A stretch of DNA of 64,000 bases, taken from Immersiella caudata. Its lineage: Eukaryota; Ascomycota; Sordariomycetes; Sordariales; Lasiosphaeriaceae. The notes below the pieces were generated by a model. It was not told the DNA's origin and searched no databases. It saw nothing but the letters and a program-made list of their open reading frames with translations. The translations under genes and the position numbers were made by a program. The first letter of the stretch is position 1, and every line of letters starts with the position of its first letter. Of this stretch, positions 49,580-61,149 are shown piece after piece. The stretch spans positions 2,294,001 to 2,358,000 of the forward strand of contig JAULSU010000002.1 in NCBI GenBank assembly GCA_030512335.1, given 5' to 3'.

Positions 49580-50597
49580 GCGACTGTCGACTTTTACGGC
49601 ACACTACGTTGCATAATGCGGTAGGGCTGATCGCACCACGGCATTGGTAAAGGTTCCGAGACGCTGTCGGTGGGAATCAGAGCCAAAGCTACACGGAAAG
49701 GCCGCTCAGCTTGTGCATTACCGCGACTACGGATACGCTGGACTCATATAGAAGGCAACGGGACCGGAGGGGGGAACTACCACCGCATCATAGGGGCAGG
49801 CGTTGAAGGTTGCAGGCGTTCAGGGGTATGGCGTGCTTGTTTGGTTTGGCGTCGTAAATGAAATGAACAACCTCGAGATGTTTTATGGGTTCGATCAACA
49901 TGTGAGCTGATTTTCGGTTGGTCCGAATACCATCGACATGAGATGTCTTCTGGACTGCCGGGGATAGGATGCGAGTGGGTAGTGTCCCCTCCGTTCGCGT
50001 CGCGATTAACTCCTTCGAGGCACGAAGCAATGATTGGACGTTCAGGGGTTGATGAAAGGCCCATAAATGGTTGACGGATTTACAGTACGCCCGAGGAGAA
50101 CCTGACAGCCAGAGATCCATGAATGCTCGCATATCCCCGGGTTTCCTACGCAGCCGCTTTAGACTTGGCACTGTCCGCAAGCAGGATCTCGGAAACCCGC
50201 GAGTACTGTGCTACGGCCAAAAATATTACGATGCTTGGCTACAAACCCATCACTCTCCAGAGGGGCTCACATTAGGAATCGACGGCTGTGTCGCAACAGG
50301 CGGCTGCAGGGACCCAATCCAGCGGCATAACTCTGACTGAGACCAGCATCGCGACCCTATCGCTCAACTGACGTCTATGAACCTTAGGCTGCTCACCACG
50401 GGGTTATCCCGCACGCTGCGCTCTCGGACGCCGCAAAGGTCGATATAAGTCTCGGGAATAGCGTCCACGTAAATAGGTTCAGTTCAGCGATTTACGAACC
50501 CTCCCTCCACTCTCCACTTGTTTCAATACACCTCACCACATGACGTTGCCTGGCTGGCCGCGCAAGCCCATGCCAATTATCCGCTGGTTGTCGAACC
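49580..50597. other. Intergenic region, 1.0 kb
   Basis: Between FCF1 and the pseudogene. No supported gene; a 130-codon minus-strand frame at 49788-50180 has no family likeness. Confidence 0.5.
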
Positions 50598-53323
50598 ATG
50601 TCGTATCTAACTTTTCAGGGGCCCATCCAGACCCGAGCCAGGTTCGGGCATTATCCGAGTCCATCTACATCCATGGCTAACGAAGAGCTCCGTCCCGAAT
50701 CCGGAGCCGGGAATCGGGACCGCTCCGCTCCCGAGTCTGATGCGGGGCCTCCAGAGATCGCACAACCAAAGACCCAACCGGTGGTCAAACGCACTCGGGT
50801 ACACCTCTCGTGTGCGGCGTGCCGTATGAGCAAGCTTAAAGTGCCTGAGTCTTGATCCCCACTTGCCTTCTACCTATGGCTGGCCGACATAATAATACCA
50901 TCCTGGGGTAGGCGATCGTCAACAGCCATGTAGCCAGTGTCTGAAGAAGGGGCGAGCAGATGCTTGCGCATATGCGCCGAAGCTGCAGAAGCCAGTGCCA
51001 GCCCGCAGGAACATGACAGCGCGGTTGAAATATGCAAACATTTGATTTTTTATTTATTTTTTTGTCTAGCCCCTTCTCAACAAAAGTCTACACCATCTCA
51101 AGGGACGACCTCCTTGCCAGAATACCCCTAACGGACTACCCAGATAGACACCCCTGTCGAAACAAGCAGGCCAAGTTGACACTTTCTCAGGCGCCTGGAG
51201 GCTATGGTCCGCAGTATGATGGATGGCACTGAGGGTCATGGCGTAGCAGCACTCGTGCGCGAGCGCCAGCGTCTTCTTCAGCAACACGACACGAATGAAA
51301 ATGTGGCATCCGGAAAAGAGGAGACCCATGACCAGGTCGTCTTTGGCCGAGCAACGGCCTACGTCGGGGCAACCCACTTCATGGCCATGTTGGACGACGT
51401 AGGCAGGCGTTTCTGAGCCTCTGGGACAAACAATACCGGTCCAGGAGTCTATTTTAACATCCTTCAAGATCGAAGACCTGAAGAGCTACTTCGATGATGA
51501 CGATGAAGAGCCCTGAGGCTCCCCTAGATCGCTCCCCTGAACCCTCAGACACTGACATGCTTCTGATCTCTGCCAAACATGTCGAAGCAGGATATCCTCA
51601 ACATGTTGGCCCCAAAAAGCTGTTGTTGACCGACTGATACAGCGGTACTTTGGAACAAGTAGTCCTACAGCCCGTAAGTTCCATCAACCTAACCCCCTCT
51701 CCCCCCCCCTGGAATATCACTAACTCTTCCAGCCCTGGTCCACCGACCCACCTTCGTAAAAGAATACAACATCTTCTGGAACGAACCCTACGGCGTCTCT
51801 CTAGAATGGCTCGCCCTCCTCCTCATGATCCTCGCCCTTGGGACCTTCTTTTCAATTCATGTCGCTCCCCACGAGGTCGAATCCCCCAATGGCCCCTCGG
51901 CGATAGATGTTTACCGCCGTTACCGTGCTGCCGCCGGCTGGGCCTTCCCAGCATGCTAAACGGCTTGGAGAACGGCTTTCTTCCGCAGTCGACGCTTACC
52001 GATAATGAAATTTACCCCGAGATGACCGAGCTACCAGAACCGAGGCCTGACGCGGAAGCCACGCAGATGACTTATGCCAGGTGGGAAAGAGCCAAACCTG
52101 TGTAGTAAGTGGAAATTGGGGCGATGTTCTTCTAAATTCCCCCAAAAGGAGACAATGGGCTTATATTTGCCACAGATATTTGGCAAAATCGCCCCGCAGA
52201 CGAATTCCATTACAGCTCCCCCGTACAGCGAAGCCATGAGGCTGGACCGCCTCTTGGGGGAAATGGAAGCAGGTTCCAAGCTTTATGAAAGTGAGGTCAC
52301 ATTAGGGCAGCATCGCAGATCCCCCAGCATTTATCCACCAACGGTTCGGCCTGGCATCGCTCTATCAAAAGTCCCGATGCGTGCTTCATCGCCGCCACAT
52401 CACTGAAGCAATCCCTAAGAAGGAGCATGCCTACTCGCGACGCGTGTGTCTCGAGGCGGCCATGGCCATGCTCGAGTATCAGGATGTAATCCACCTGCGA
52501 ACTCTTCCGGGTGGTGTCCTACGTCAGCATGAATGGTTTTTGGCCGCCATCGCTACCTACGACTTTCTCATTGCCGCTATGATCGTATACATCCTGCACT
52601 AGAGCAATACATATTCGGAGGACGAAGCATACGCTAACAGGGCCGAGGACCGACTGACAAAGTCGAATCCACCAAGCAAAGATGACCTGCTCCGTATACT
52701 AATGAGATCTCACCAAATCCGGGTTGCTATTACTCAGAACTCTCCCGCGGCAAAAAAGGCCGCCGACAGCTTTGAGACCATGCTGAGAGGAATAGACGGC
52801 GCAGGTGGGATGGTGAGAACCGGAAAAGACCTGGAGGAACAGAGTTTGGGCATGTCCGAGTGGCAGATTGCCGGCGAGCCCGCTCAACCTACACCTAGTG
52901 CGTCGTTCGGTAGTACCACTTCCCTACACTTCAGCTTGAACTCTCCCGACAATGCGGCTGGCTACTGGCCGTCACCCTTCGCCCCAGGAGAACCTAACCT
53001 GAGTGCTCCGGGGGAATTCGTCGTCGCGAGTAGTATGCAGTTGCTAGCCCCTGACGTGAGCAACATCGATGGATGGTTGGACTTGGGGGCGGGACTTGAC
53101 GTAGACTGGGTGAGTCAACCACCGGAAACTCTCACTCCGGGGGCTCCCTCTCAGCCCGAGTCGGTGCTAACAATGCTTGGTACCACAGAACACGTTTGAC
53201 AGCGCCCTGGGTTCAAATAGTCACGTAAATTTCGACCTCTTGCAAATTCCTGGTTGGGGCCAGCAAGGAGGTCACCCAGCAGACTCGGTGTTGAATTTTC
53301 CTGGTCCGTACGGGCCACTGTGA
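50598..53323 (+). pseudogene. Decayed Zn2Cys6 transcription factor
   Basis: Fragments of a Zn2Cys6 activator with a fungal transcription factor middle domain lie in order but cannot be joined. The zinc cluster CAACRMSKLK ends at 50840; its partner half (DRQQPCSQCLKKGRADAC) resumes at 50912, one base short in phase. Then come a linker from 51191 (RLEAMVRSMMDG), GATHFMAMLDD, IEDLKSYFDDDD, and TFVKEYNIFWNEPYG with APHEVESPNGPSA. Lesions: frame breaks near 51511, 51628, 52103-52178 and 52305; a weak or lost donor at 51024; a TAG at 52600-52602; and an apparent deletion of roughly 100 residues near 51941, where AAGW runs directly into GLPSMLNGLENG. The C-terminal 200 residues and the last intron (53110-53188) are still intact, ending GPYGPL at 53321. 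Some single-base breaks could be assembly errors, but not all. Confidence 0.85.
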
Positions 53324-53326
53324 GTG

Positions 53327-53914
53327 TCAACACACCCTAGAGTCGACGATGGGACGGGATGAATAAGACTTGACTGGTGATTCATGAGTATGACTGTTTG
53401 CTTGACCGCTGTTGCCACCATGGCTGTCAGTTCCGCCGATGTTCGGAATCGAAAGGTCGTCGCTTGCATTGCGCTCAGGGGACAATGAGAGCGGAGCTGT
53501 GACATGCCGCGAGGCGGCTCGGTTGCCGCCCAAAAATCTGTGAATATAAGAGATACCCCCTGGAAGGACACTTCCGAAGGCGCCAGAAATCGAGCGCGTG
53601 ACACTTTCTAGCAGCTTCGCATGCAGCGCAGTTTGCTTGGCCCCTGGAGGACCTTTAGGGTCTAGCGGAGACCGCTGCGAGGTGAGAGCGGCGGCGTTCT
53701 CGGTAATGCCCAGTCCTGTTGGCATGACGCTATCCGAGGGAGCTTTTCTTCCCCGCAGTTTGCTGCTGGCAGCGGGTGCTGGACGCATGGCGAAACGGGG
53801 AACAGGGACGTTACGTGCTCTCGGTATGCTGTCGGACCACACCCGCAAACGTCGGTCCGTCAGCACTGCTGAAGCCCTCCAAGGCGAGCCCAGCGAAGCT
53901 TCCCCTTGTTCCAT
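53327..53914 (-). CDS. Hypothetical 195-residue frame
   Basis: An ATG-started minus-strand frame abutting the pseudogene end in convergent orientation. It is rich in Ser, Pro and Arg (SKLRGRKAPSDS, GSVLPGGISYIHRFLGG) and matches no family I know. There is no intron or signal peptide. It may be a chance frame in GC-rich DNA or the last exon of an unrecognised gene. Confidence 0.22.
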   Translation of the reverse strand: MEQGEASLGSPWRASAVLTDRRLRVWSDSIPRARNVPVPRFAMRPAPAASSKLRGRKAPSDSVMPTGLGITENAAALTSQRSPLDPKGPPGAKQTALHAKLLESVTRSISGAFGSVLPGGISYIHRFLGGNRAASRHVTAPLSLSPERNASDDLSIPNIGGTDSHGGNSGQANSHTHESPVKSYSSRPIVDSRVC

Positions 53915-55518
53915 TTGCCTGTGCTGGGATCCGCGGAGATGTCCCTCTCGTCAGAGGCTTGATGATGGCTGCACAACCCCAAGAATGACGGAATGGAGAC
54001 CGTGGACTGCCTGACAGGCATTAGTGGGCCATTTTGTACGTAATTGAATAAGACCTCGGCGCCCGACCTCCCAGGGCTTTGACACTCGAATATTGCCGAC
54101 CAGTCGAGTGAACCACGTCGTCAACATTTGTGGCACCGGAGACTATCGCCAGACCGGACCGGGTGCGTCAAAGGCTGGGTGGTGAGGCGAGGTGCGTGGC
54201 CAACATCAGGAGCCTGTCTGATCCTTCTGGGGTCAACGATAGCAAGAGAGCTCCAGAGGCACTCCGATCGTCCTGGGTGCGACCGTCCGCATTGATATAC
54301 CACATGGCTGGGAGAGACTGCAAGAGCATCTAGACAAGCAGCCGTCAGTCACTAGCGGTCGCAGCAGCGTGCTCCTCAGCCTCGGCGCCATAGCTATCCG
54401 CTGCAAGGAGCGTTCGCCGCCGACCTCCGGGGCCTCGCCAAATCCACAGGGGGCCCTCCACAACTCGCAAAATTTGGTGGTCCCAGTTTGGGACTGAAAG
54501 GGAAGGTATAAGGTAAGAGGAACGTCTTAGCTGCATGTGAACTGGAACCTTTGCAAAGGTTGAATCATGGCTTGGATGACACAAGAAGCGAGAGGCGAGA
54601 TAAGTCGAGGAGAGAAAAAGTGGTGAGAAGGAAATTGGAGATGGTTAGCAGCACTCCAATGACGAGCGCTGGAGCGCCAGGGTGCCGAGACCTTCCCTCC
54701 TGTATGGGCTGCCGGGACCACAAGGCAACCAAGCACCGATCGATGTCACCTGCACCTTCTGCGATTGGAGAAACCGCGCTGCGAAGTTAAGGTTCATGGG
54801 GTTCTCTCCATTTTGCGGCTTCTCCATGTGCCTTGCTCCGACGATAAGCGTTTATGCTCTGGGGATCCAGACGTGCCAGATACACCATTCTCCGTACCTA
54901 TCTCTTCGGCTGAAAGATGAATCGCTAGCGATATCCACGCTCATCTAGATCATCTAGAGACTAGGTCCGACACTCTATCATCAAAGTCACGTTGCCTACC
55001 GCCCTGTCGGATGATGTGGAGACAATTGTCTGGTAAAAGCCAGACCGGCATCCCACAAACGGACCCATGGATCATCTGCTGGCACGCACACAACGTGCTA
55101 TCCCTGGGCACGACGGGGACGGGCCTTGGTTACCAATTCTCGATGCCACGACTCCCGCAGAAACACACCGATTGGACGGGCAAGTTGCCGTCCGCTGATG
55201 GGAGCGAGGCCGAGGGGGGCTTTTTTTCTCTGATCGTTTGTCGATCCAGGTTTTTTGACTGTGGGTTCTGCCAGGGCATTTCCACTCGCAACCCCATCAT
55301 CCCCAAATCTCCCCCATGAAATCATCTTAGTTGCGGGAAGCCAGACGAGCCAGACTCCCGTCACGGTGGAGAGACAAGCGGCTCTGACCACAGCGAATCG
55401 GTCTGGTTGGCTGCAGCCGGTTTCTCCTTGCATGTCCTTTGTTAGCCCCGGCCTATATCGACCCAGGCTGTCCCTGCTGGCAAACGGCGCTGGTTCCGTT
55501 TCCCGCAGTTCTTGCAGC
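53915..55518. other. Gene-free stretch upstream of nmr1
   Basis: Short frames only, none with family features. GATA-type sites occur at 54598-54603 and 54842-54847, distant from the nmr1 start. Confidence 0.5.
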
Positions 55519-55935
55519 TTATCTTTAGTCGTCAGTTCCCACCACCCAAGACACCAAGACCCGAAGACATTCGTCTGGAAACATTCCCCAGGTCTTGTCT
55601 CATTGCTCCGGAGCTCCATTCAGTCCATAATCGGGATAATCAGCCTCTGACGCCCTCTCACGATCCTATCGGCTGCCTATCTGTAGCCCCTGTCTCGCCG
55701 AGAAGCCGATCGCCGGCCCCGCAATCGGGGGCACCCCACCAACAGATAAAGGTCGAGAGCTTGATGCTGTACTAGGAAGCTACGGTACATGCTCTTGAAG
55801 CAGCCTATTTACCTGTGATACGCGGGCACCAAGCGTCGGCTGGCTCACGCGCAATTAGGGCCTGCGAACCCGACGGGTAGCAGGAGGAGAATACCCGTTT
55901 GCACAACCCGCTCGTGCCGGGGGTGTCCCCTATCG
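55519..55935. promoter_or_regulatory. Cluster of GATA-factor sites before nmr1
   Basis: Five HGATAR matches occur at 55519-55524, 55666-55671, 55677-55682, 55744-55749 and 55930-55935, 170-590 bases before the nmr1 ATG. HGATAR is bound by AreA/NIT2, the activator that NMR1 inhibits. About one match would be expected by chance in this length, so the enrichment is modest. Nitrogen-dependent feedback on nmr1 is an inference. Confidence 0.45.
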
Positions 55936-56013
55936 CTGGTGCTCCTGCCTCGAGTTGCGGCTTTGATGCCTCGCTCCTGCATGGCTCGCTCTTTCTGCAC
56001 CCGATCTTCCTAG
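55764..56013 (+). promoter_or_regulatory. Three small upstream ORFs before nmr1
   Basis: ATG-started mini frames lie at 55764-55775 (3 codons plus stop), 55789-55818 (9 codons plus stop) and 55966-56013 (15 codons plus stop). The last ends 95 bases before the nmr1 start. If the transcript begins upstream they would reduce translation. The transcription start is not known. Confidence 0.4.
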
Positions 56014-56108
56014 ACCTTCCGAAACAAACCAAACACGACGAAAACAGAGCACGACGGGACACGAAATCACCTGGATGCTGGGCAGATCGCTGCCAACTTG
56101 CATCGAAC

Positions 56109-57533
56109 ATGCCCGCTGAGACCCTGACAGAGCTCCCGCTCAGGCCGGCGCCAAAAGAGATCAAGGTTCCCAACAATACCAGTCGCGACGAGAGGAGGCA
56201 CAAACACTCAAGATCCTCCTACTCCGAGGCCTCGCCGCTCACCTCCAGGAACAACTCGTTGACGTTTCGCCCCGCCAAACGACCAATGACCACGCCGGAT
56301 AAAACCATTGCGGTTATCAACGCCAGCGGCAGGCAGGCCGCCTCCTTCATCAGGGTAGCCACCGCCGTTGGCTACCATGTTCGCGCACAGTTGAGGAATC
56401 TTGAGGGCGTGGTCGCAAACGAGGTTTCGACAAATCCACACGTAACCATCCTCCAGGGAGAGCTCTACACCAAAGAGCGACCAGCAGAGAAAGGCGCCGT
56501 TGATGTCACCAAAAACGGGCCGATCTCCGGCATCGGCGTCAACCATCGTTTGATCAATGACCTCTTCCGAGGAGCGCAACTAGCCTTCATCAACACCACA
56601 TTTTACGGCGATGAGCTAAAAATTGGGGAAGCCCTCGCCGATGCGGCCAAGAAGGCAGGGATTCAACATTACATCTACTCCTCGATGCCTGATCATCATG
56701 CCTACGACAAGAGCTGGCCATCACTCCCATTATGGGCATCCAAGCACCAGGTAGAGGACTATGTCAAAAAGATTGGACTCCCAGCGACCTTTGTCTACAC
56801 CGGTATTTACAACAATAACTTTACGTCGCTTCCGTATCCTCTCTTTTGCACCGAGCTGCAGCCGGACGGCTCCTGGATCTGGCAAGCCCCGTTCCACCCG
56901 GATGCCAAGCTCCCATGGCTCGATGCAGAGCACGACGTCGGACCAGCCATCCTGCAGATCTTCAAAGACGGCCCTAGGAAATGGGGAGGCGGCAAGCGCA
57001 TCGCGCTAGCCTACGAAATGCTCACTCCTAAGGAGGCCTGCGAAGTTTTCTTCCGAGGTGTCGGCAGACCTGTGCGATACGTTCGCGGCGCTATTGAAGT
57101 CAAGGTCAAAATCCCGGAGGGCTACCGCTGCCAGCTAGAAGCGTTAGAGCAGCTCTACGACCTGAAGAATGACGACCCCGCTAAGCAACCCCCCTACTTT
57201 GGCGACCGGGAGTTGGAAGAGAGCTGCCCAAGAGTGGCAATGGAGCTGTGGGAAGGTTATAGAGGGTTGGAGGAATACGCCAGAGAGGTTTTCTGGCTGG
57301 AAGAGCAAGCCAATGGCCTGACGTGGATGTTGGACGACGATGAGTGTGGTAGCTACGTGGCTTCATCCGCTCCAAGTATGAACGGTCACAGCAACGGCCA
57401 TGATCACCATCAAAATGGAGCCCCGTTAAGTCCGCCTCGCGAGCATCCTGATTCGGAGGGCGACGATGACGATGACGAGGGCCTTGTCATCAAAATGCCC
57501 AGGAAGCGCGACGAGGAAGAGTGGCTGGCTTAA
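56109..57533 (+). CDS. nmr1: Nitrogen metabolite repression regulator NMR1/NmrA
   Basis: A single exon of 474 residues. NMR1 is an NAD(P)-binding, catalytically inactive dehydrogenase-like protein that binds the GATA activator NIT2/AreA and blocks it when glutamine or ammonium is plentiful. The Rossmann start is TIAVINASGRQAASFIRVA at about 66-84. Other hallmarks are GAQLAFINTTFYGDE, AGIQHYIYSSMPDHHAYDK, LPATFVYTGIYNNNFTSLPYPLF, LPWLDAEHDVGPAILQIFKDGP and, near the end, ANGLTWMLDDDE. The long form with an insert after LQGELYTKE and an extra 59-residue N terminus is Neurospora-like rather than the 352-residue Aspergillus form. The tail is acidic with a basic patch (MPRKRDEEEWLA). The start MPAETLTELP at 56109 is preferred; the frame is open further 5' but lacks an ATG. 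Confidence 0.95.
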   Translation: MPAETLTELPLRPAPKEIKVPNNTSRDERRHKHSRSSYSEASPLTSRNNSLTFRPAKRPMTTPDKTIAVINASGRQAASFIRVATAVGYHVRAQLRNLEGVVANEVSTNPHVTILQGELYTKERPAEKGAVDVTKNGPISGIGVNHRLINDLFRGAQLAFINTTFYGDELKIGEALADAAKKAGIQHYIYSSMPDHHAYDKSWPSLPLWASKHQVEDYVKKIGLPATFVYTGIYNNNFTSLPYPLFCTELQPDGSWIWQAPFHPDAKLPWLDAEHDVGPAILQIFKDGPRKWGGGKRIALAYEMLTPKEACEVFFRGVGRPVRYVRGAIEVKVKIPEGYRCQLEALEQLYDLKNDDPAKQPPYFGDRELEESCPRVAMELWEGYRGLEEYAREVFWLEEQANGLTWMLDDDECGSYVASSAPSMNGHSNGHDHHQNGAPLSPPREHPDSEGDDDDDEGLVIKMPRKRDEEEWLA

Positions 57534-58186
57534 AGGGTCGGGTATCTCGGTTGGAATGAAAAAAAAAGAGGTGGTTTCACACATCAATTGCGGGTCTTGG
57601 TCGGTTTTTTACATGGCGTGTTTGCATTGCCCGGGCGCTGGACAACCATGGTGGGACAGGTCACAAAAATGAAAAAGTCTATCTGGTCAGCGTATTTGTT
57701 TTTCTGTTGAGAGTCACAGAGCTTTGGACTCGGGCTGGGCTTGGTCAGGGTTTTAGGTAGGAGGTAGGATCGGCTGATTGTTATACACCATGTTCAACGA
57801 TGCATAAATCATGACTGCTGGAGCCGATTCTTCGAAGGATTTACTGTCTGCTGACCTCGAGGCGCGGAGTGATATCGGTGCCAAGGCTTGTTAGAATGTT
57901 CCCCAACAACAACGTTCATGTCGAGGGGATGAGGACGTTGCAGGTTGAGCTACAAATGCATATCCCGGGTTCCAAATAGACATTTCCAACCATCCTACTG
58001 AAAATCTAACTCGCTGTACTCCTCTCAGGCCGGTTTTTGCCCCTTTATAGATGAGGCAGATTATCTTACACATTCGTCCCTCTACATCCTCATTATGGCC
58101 AAGCCCGGCCTCTTAAGCTTAATATCTATAGGTACCTTACCTACCATCGTATTTACAAACAACCCACACAAACCAGCCAAGGCCAT
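57534..58186. other. Convergent 3' intergenic region
   Basis: Between the stops of nmr1 and ERG2, with T-rich sequence and no supported gene. Confidence 0.6.
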
Positions 58187-58925
58187 TTAGAGCTTACCCT
58201 TCAGAAAATTCGCAATCATCTCCCGCCCTGTGACATAACTCGTTCGCCAAAGGGTATAGAAATCCAGCGTGCTAAAGAAAGTATCCGCATACCCGAAGAA
58301 CAGCATCGGCGGGATCCAGCCGCGCGCGTACTCGAGGGCGAAGCAAGAGTCGGGCATCCTGTACTGCTTCACTTCGCCGCGGCGCAGGTGGTGCACGCTG
58401 CCTTGCGGGTAAACCTCAGGCTCGTACTCGCCGGGGACGTAGGCGGTTTGCGTGCCGGAGAGGATGTGGAAGTAGTCGTCGGCGGTGTGGCGGCCGGTGT
58501 GGCCTTCAGTGCCTACGGCGGTGCCTAGGAGGGTTATTTAGCATGGAGGAGCAAGGGGAATGGGGCAAGGGCGGGGATTTACCGAATATGATGAGGTACT
58601 CGGTGATGCTGGCGTGGATGATGTACATGGCGCCCATGGCACCGCCGGCGTTGTTGAATACCCACTCCTCATCGTGGTTGATGTGCTTGGTAGTTGCGGT
58701 GCGGGTGCTGAGCTCGTCGACGATGTATTTGACGACGGCGCGGGTGTCGTTGCCATGTGCTTGGAGAGAGCGCAGCTGGAGATCGCGGAGGTGGTCGACC
58801 TCGAATATGTAAAAGGACTCAAGGCGCTGTTCGAGGACATACCAAAGGGGGGTGAGGACGCCAAGGACGATGGCGATGGTCTTGAGCCAGCAGCTCATGC
58901 CGCTGCTTGATTTCTTGGGCGCCAT
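58187..58925 (-). CDS. ERG2: C-8 sterol isomerase
   Basis: Minus-strand exons 58925-58583 and 58524-58187 give 226 residues, typical for Erg2 and the sigma-1 receptor family. The enzyme moves the sterol double bond from C8 to C7 in ergosterol synthesis in the ER. One N-terminal membrane segment is seen (WLKTIAIVLGVLTPLWYVL). Key motifs are NAGGAMGAMYIIHAS, GTAVGTEGHTGRHTADDYFHIL (intron inside the first Gly codon) and CFALEYARGWIPPMLFFGYAD. Glu179 in LEYARG aligns with the ligand-binding Glu172 of the human sigma-1 receptor. The protein is the target of morpholine fungicides. CSL4 starts 575 bases away in the opposite direction. Confidence 0.95.
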
Positions 58926-59500
58926 TGGTGATGATATCTAACCGACGATGAGATGGGGTGAATAGGGAGGGAGGGGGGCGACTCACTCAAGGACACCTCA
59001 AAAGCGGACAGACGCCTTGTAAAAAAGTGAGAGTGAAGCCTAGGGAGCGCGCGGGAATGCCACAAGATTTCAAGACCGCATGTCCCGTAGCTGGCAGGGC
59101 CGTCTTATCCTTTATCGACGGTGAAAAGCACCCGCTGTAATTACCGGGGTGTGGAGAAGGTTTCAACATAGCTAGGCTGGGCCTCACTTGCCACCAAACG
59201 AGGGTGAGGACTTTGACGTGTAGTCTCCGCATCCCGCGGGCGCCGGGTACGCGGATTTACGTTCGGCGGCCCTTCAATGATGAGAAACGGCCATCAATTG
59301 GCTATGTTTCCACACCCTCTTGAGCATTGGCCCATTCGTGCTGACCGGATTCTTGGGTTCCCGGGCTCAATGGAGATTGGCCAGACATATGGTGGGGTTG
59401 CGCCGCAGGGTGGCTCGTGCATTTCCTTGAAGCTGAGTGATGAAATTCAAGATGCGCCGTTAGGCCCCCGCCGCATCGCATTTTTGGTTTGCCGATTTCC
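58926..59500. promoter_or_regulatory. Divergent promoter region, ERG2 / CSL4
   Basis: 575 bases between divergent starts. A TCACCCCAT on the minus strand at 58953-58961 is one base off the sterol regulatory element core TCACNCCAC, but it lies within 40 bases of the ERG2 ATG. No coding sequence is seen. Confidence 0.4.
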
Positions 59501-60193
59501 ATGAGCAAGATGGCGCCCACGGTAACGATACCCGGCCAGCTCCTGGGCCCGACATCGAAATACAAGCCTGGGCCAGGCACACACATACACCTGTCTAGTC
59601 TTTACTCGTCGCTGCTCGGTGTCGTACACATCACGCACCCTGCGAAAGCTCCAGGACCTGCGAAGCGGCTGAACAAGATCACGCCTGCGCCTGCTCCGGC
59701 CGAGCTTCCCACCATATCTGTGTCACGGTCAGGCATATCGGAAAAACGTGAGATCCTCCCGGAGGTTGGAAACGTTATTCTTTGCCGGGTGGTTCGCATC
59801 TCCCCTCGACAGGCCGTCGTGGCCATCCTCATCTGCGGCGATACGGTGCTCGATGCGGAGTGGCAGGGTGTCATCCGCGCACAAGATGTCCGCGCGACGG
59901 AAAAGGACAAGGTCAAGATATACGAGAGCTTTCGGCCGGGAGACATTGTGCGCGCCGAGGTGGTGAGTGGTTCTCTACCTGACTCTTGGTTCGTCTTGCG
60001 GGTTGCTGACAAGCATTTCTAGATCTCTTTGGGGGACCAGGCTAACTACTACCTGTCCACGGCGAAAAACGAGCTGGGAGTCATAATGGCGACAAGTGAG
60101 GCGGGAAGCACCATGTATCCTGTTAGTTGGAAGGAGTACCGTGACCCTGATACAGGCCTGAGCGAAGCCAGGAAAGTTGCGAAGCCGTTTTGA
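59501..60193 (+). CDS. CSL4: Exosome complex cap subunit Csl4
   Basis: Exons 59501-59962 and 60023-60193 give 210 residues. Csl4 is an S1-domain cap protein of the RNA exosome, which processes and degrades RNA in the nucleus and cytoplasm. The N-terminal domain starts TVTIPGQLLGPTSKYKPGPGTH. The S1 domain includes LPEVGNVILCRVVRISPRQAVVAIL, GVIRAQDVRATEKDKVKIYESFRPGDIVRAEV and, after the intron, ISLGDQANYYLSTAKNELGVIMATSEAG. The C terminus MYPVSWKEYRDPDTGLSEARKVAKPF is the family's usual ending. Two in-frame starts are possible, MSKMAPT at 59501 and MAPT at 59510. Confidence 0.94.
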
Positions 60194-61149
60194 GCACTGC
60201 GGGACTGGCCACTTCGTGGAAGACAGACCTGGCTTCATCCTCGTCGATGGACCGATCGCTCTAGCTGGCTGAGCCCTTTCTGGTGACCGTCCATGACAAC
60301 GGGGTAGGTCTATTTTAGGGAGACCTTGCGACAACATTGCTTCTGCACCACCAAAACAGTCAAAGCGTGTTAGCGCGGGTATACATGCCCACGCAAGAAG
60401 AGCGCTGGCGTCTGTTATAGAGTTCGCGGATTTCCATGTTTGTGCGCGAGATGAAATCGCGAAATGCAAATATTGACATCAAGGTGGGCGGACGTATGTA
60501 GGAGGCTTGGCGAGGGTCCGGCGTTTGGCGCATCAACATTTCAAGCTTGACGACCCGCATCACATGGAAGTGGCTTATCCGCTGCAGATGGGGCTGGAGG
60601 ATTTGAACGATGTACCGGTTATTGCAGCCCAGGCAACCTGGAATTCAATGCAGAAACACCTGATCGATGACACTGCATAATAAATTGTCCGACTTTACGG
60701 GTTCATGGAAGCGCGGAAGCAGATCTTCGGGAGTTGCTGGTACCTGCGTTGGCCCCTGAACTGCCGCTCGTCGAGGTGTACTCAGGTGTAGTGAGGATCT
60801 TGGAGCTGGCTCGGCCTGTGCCGATCGCAGCAATGCGCATTGAGTTGGTGGGACGTCACCAAATAAAAAGCAACGCCAAGCCAATCCGCCCCGCTCTTCA
60901 CAGCCGCCTCGGCCCTCCCGCTCCAGACCTGGCCACACCCAGACAGCGAAGCGCCGCAGAACGAGCTGAAGGAATGAAAACCAACACACACCCCAGTGAA
61001 GGCTAACGTGACGTCTACTCCTTCAACGGCATCGACGATACTCGGCAACACACCTGACGACGTTTCCTAACGAGACGCCGACACTGCATGGTGTTATAGC
61101 CCCCTGCGACTGGCGCTCTCCGCTTCCAGTTTCGCGGCTTGACGAAGCA
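60194..61149. other. Intergenic region
   Basis: A gap of 956 bases with no supported gene. It contains the CSL4 3' end and the promoter of the Sec2-domain gene. Confidence 0.5.

Noticed and set aside
49788..50180. A 130-codon minus-strand frame
   Set aside because: No family features and no splice context.
58953..58961. Sterol regulatory element before ERG2
   Set aside because: One base off the core and only about 30 bases from the start codon, so probably chance. Mentioned only in the promoter entry.
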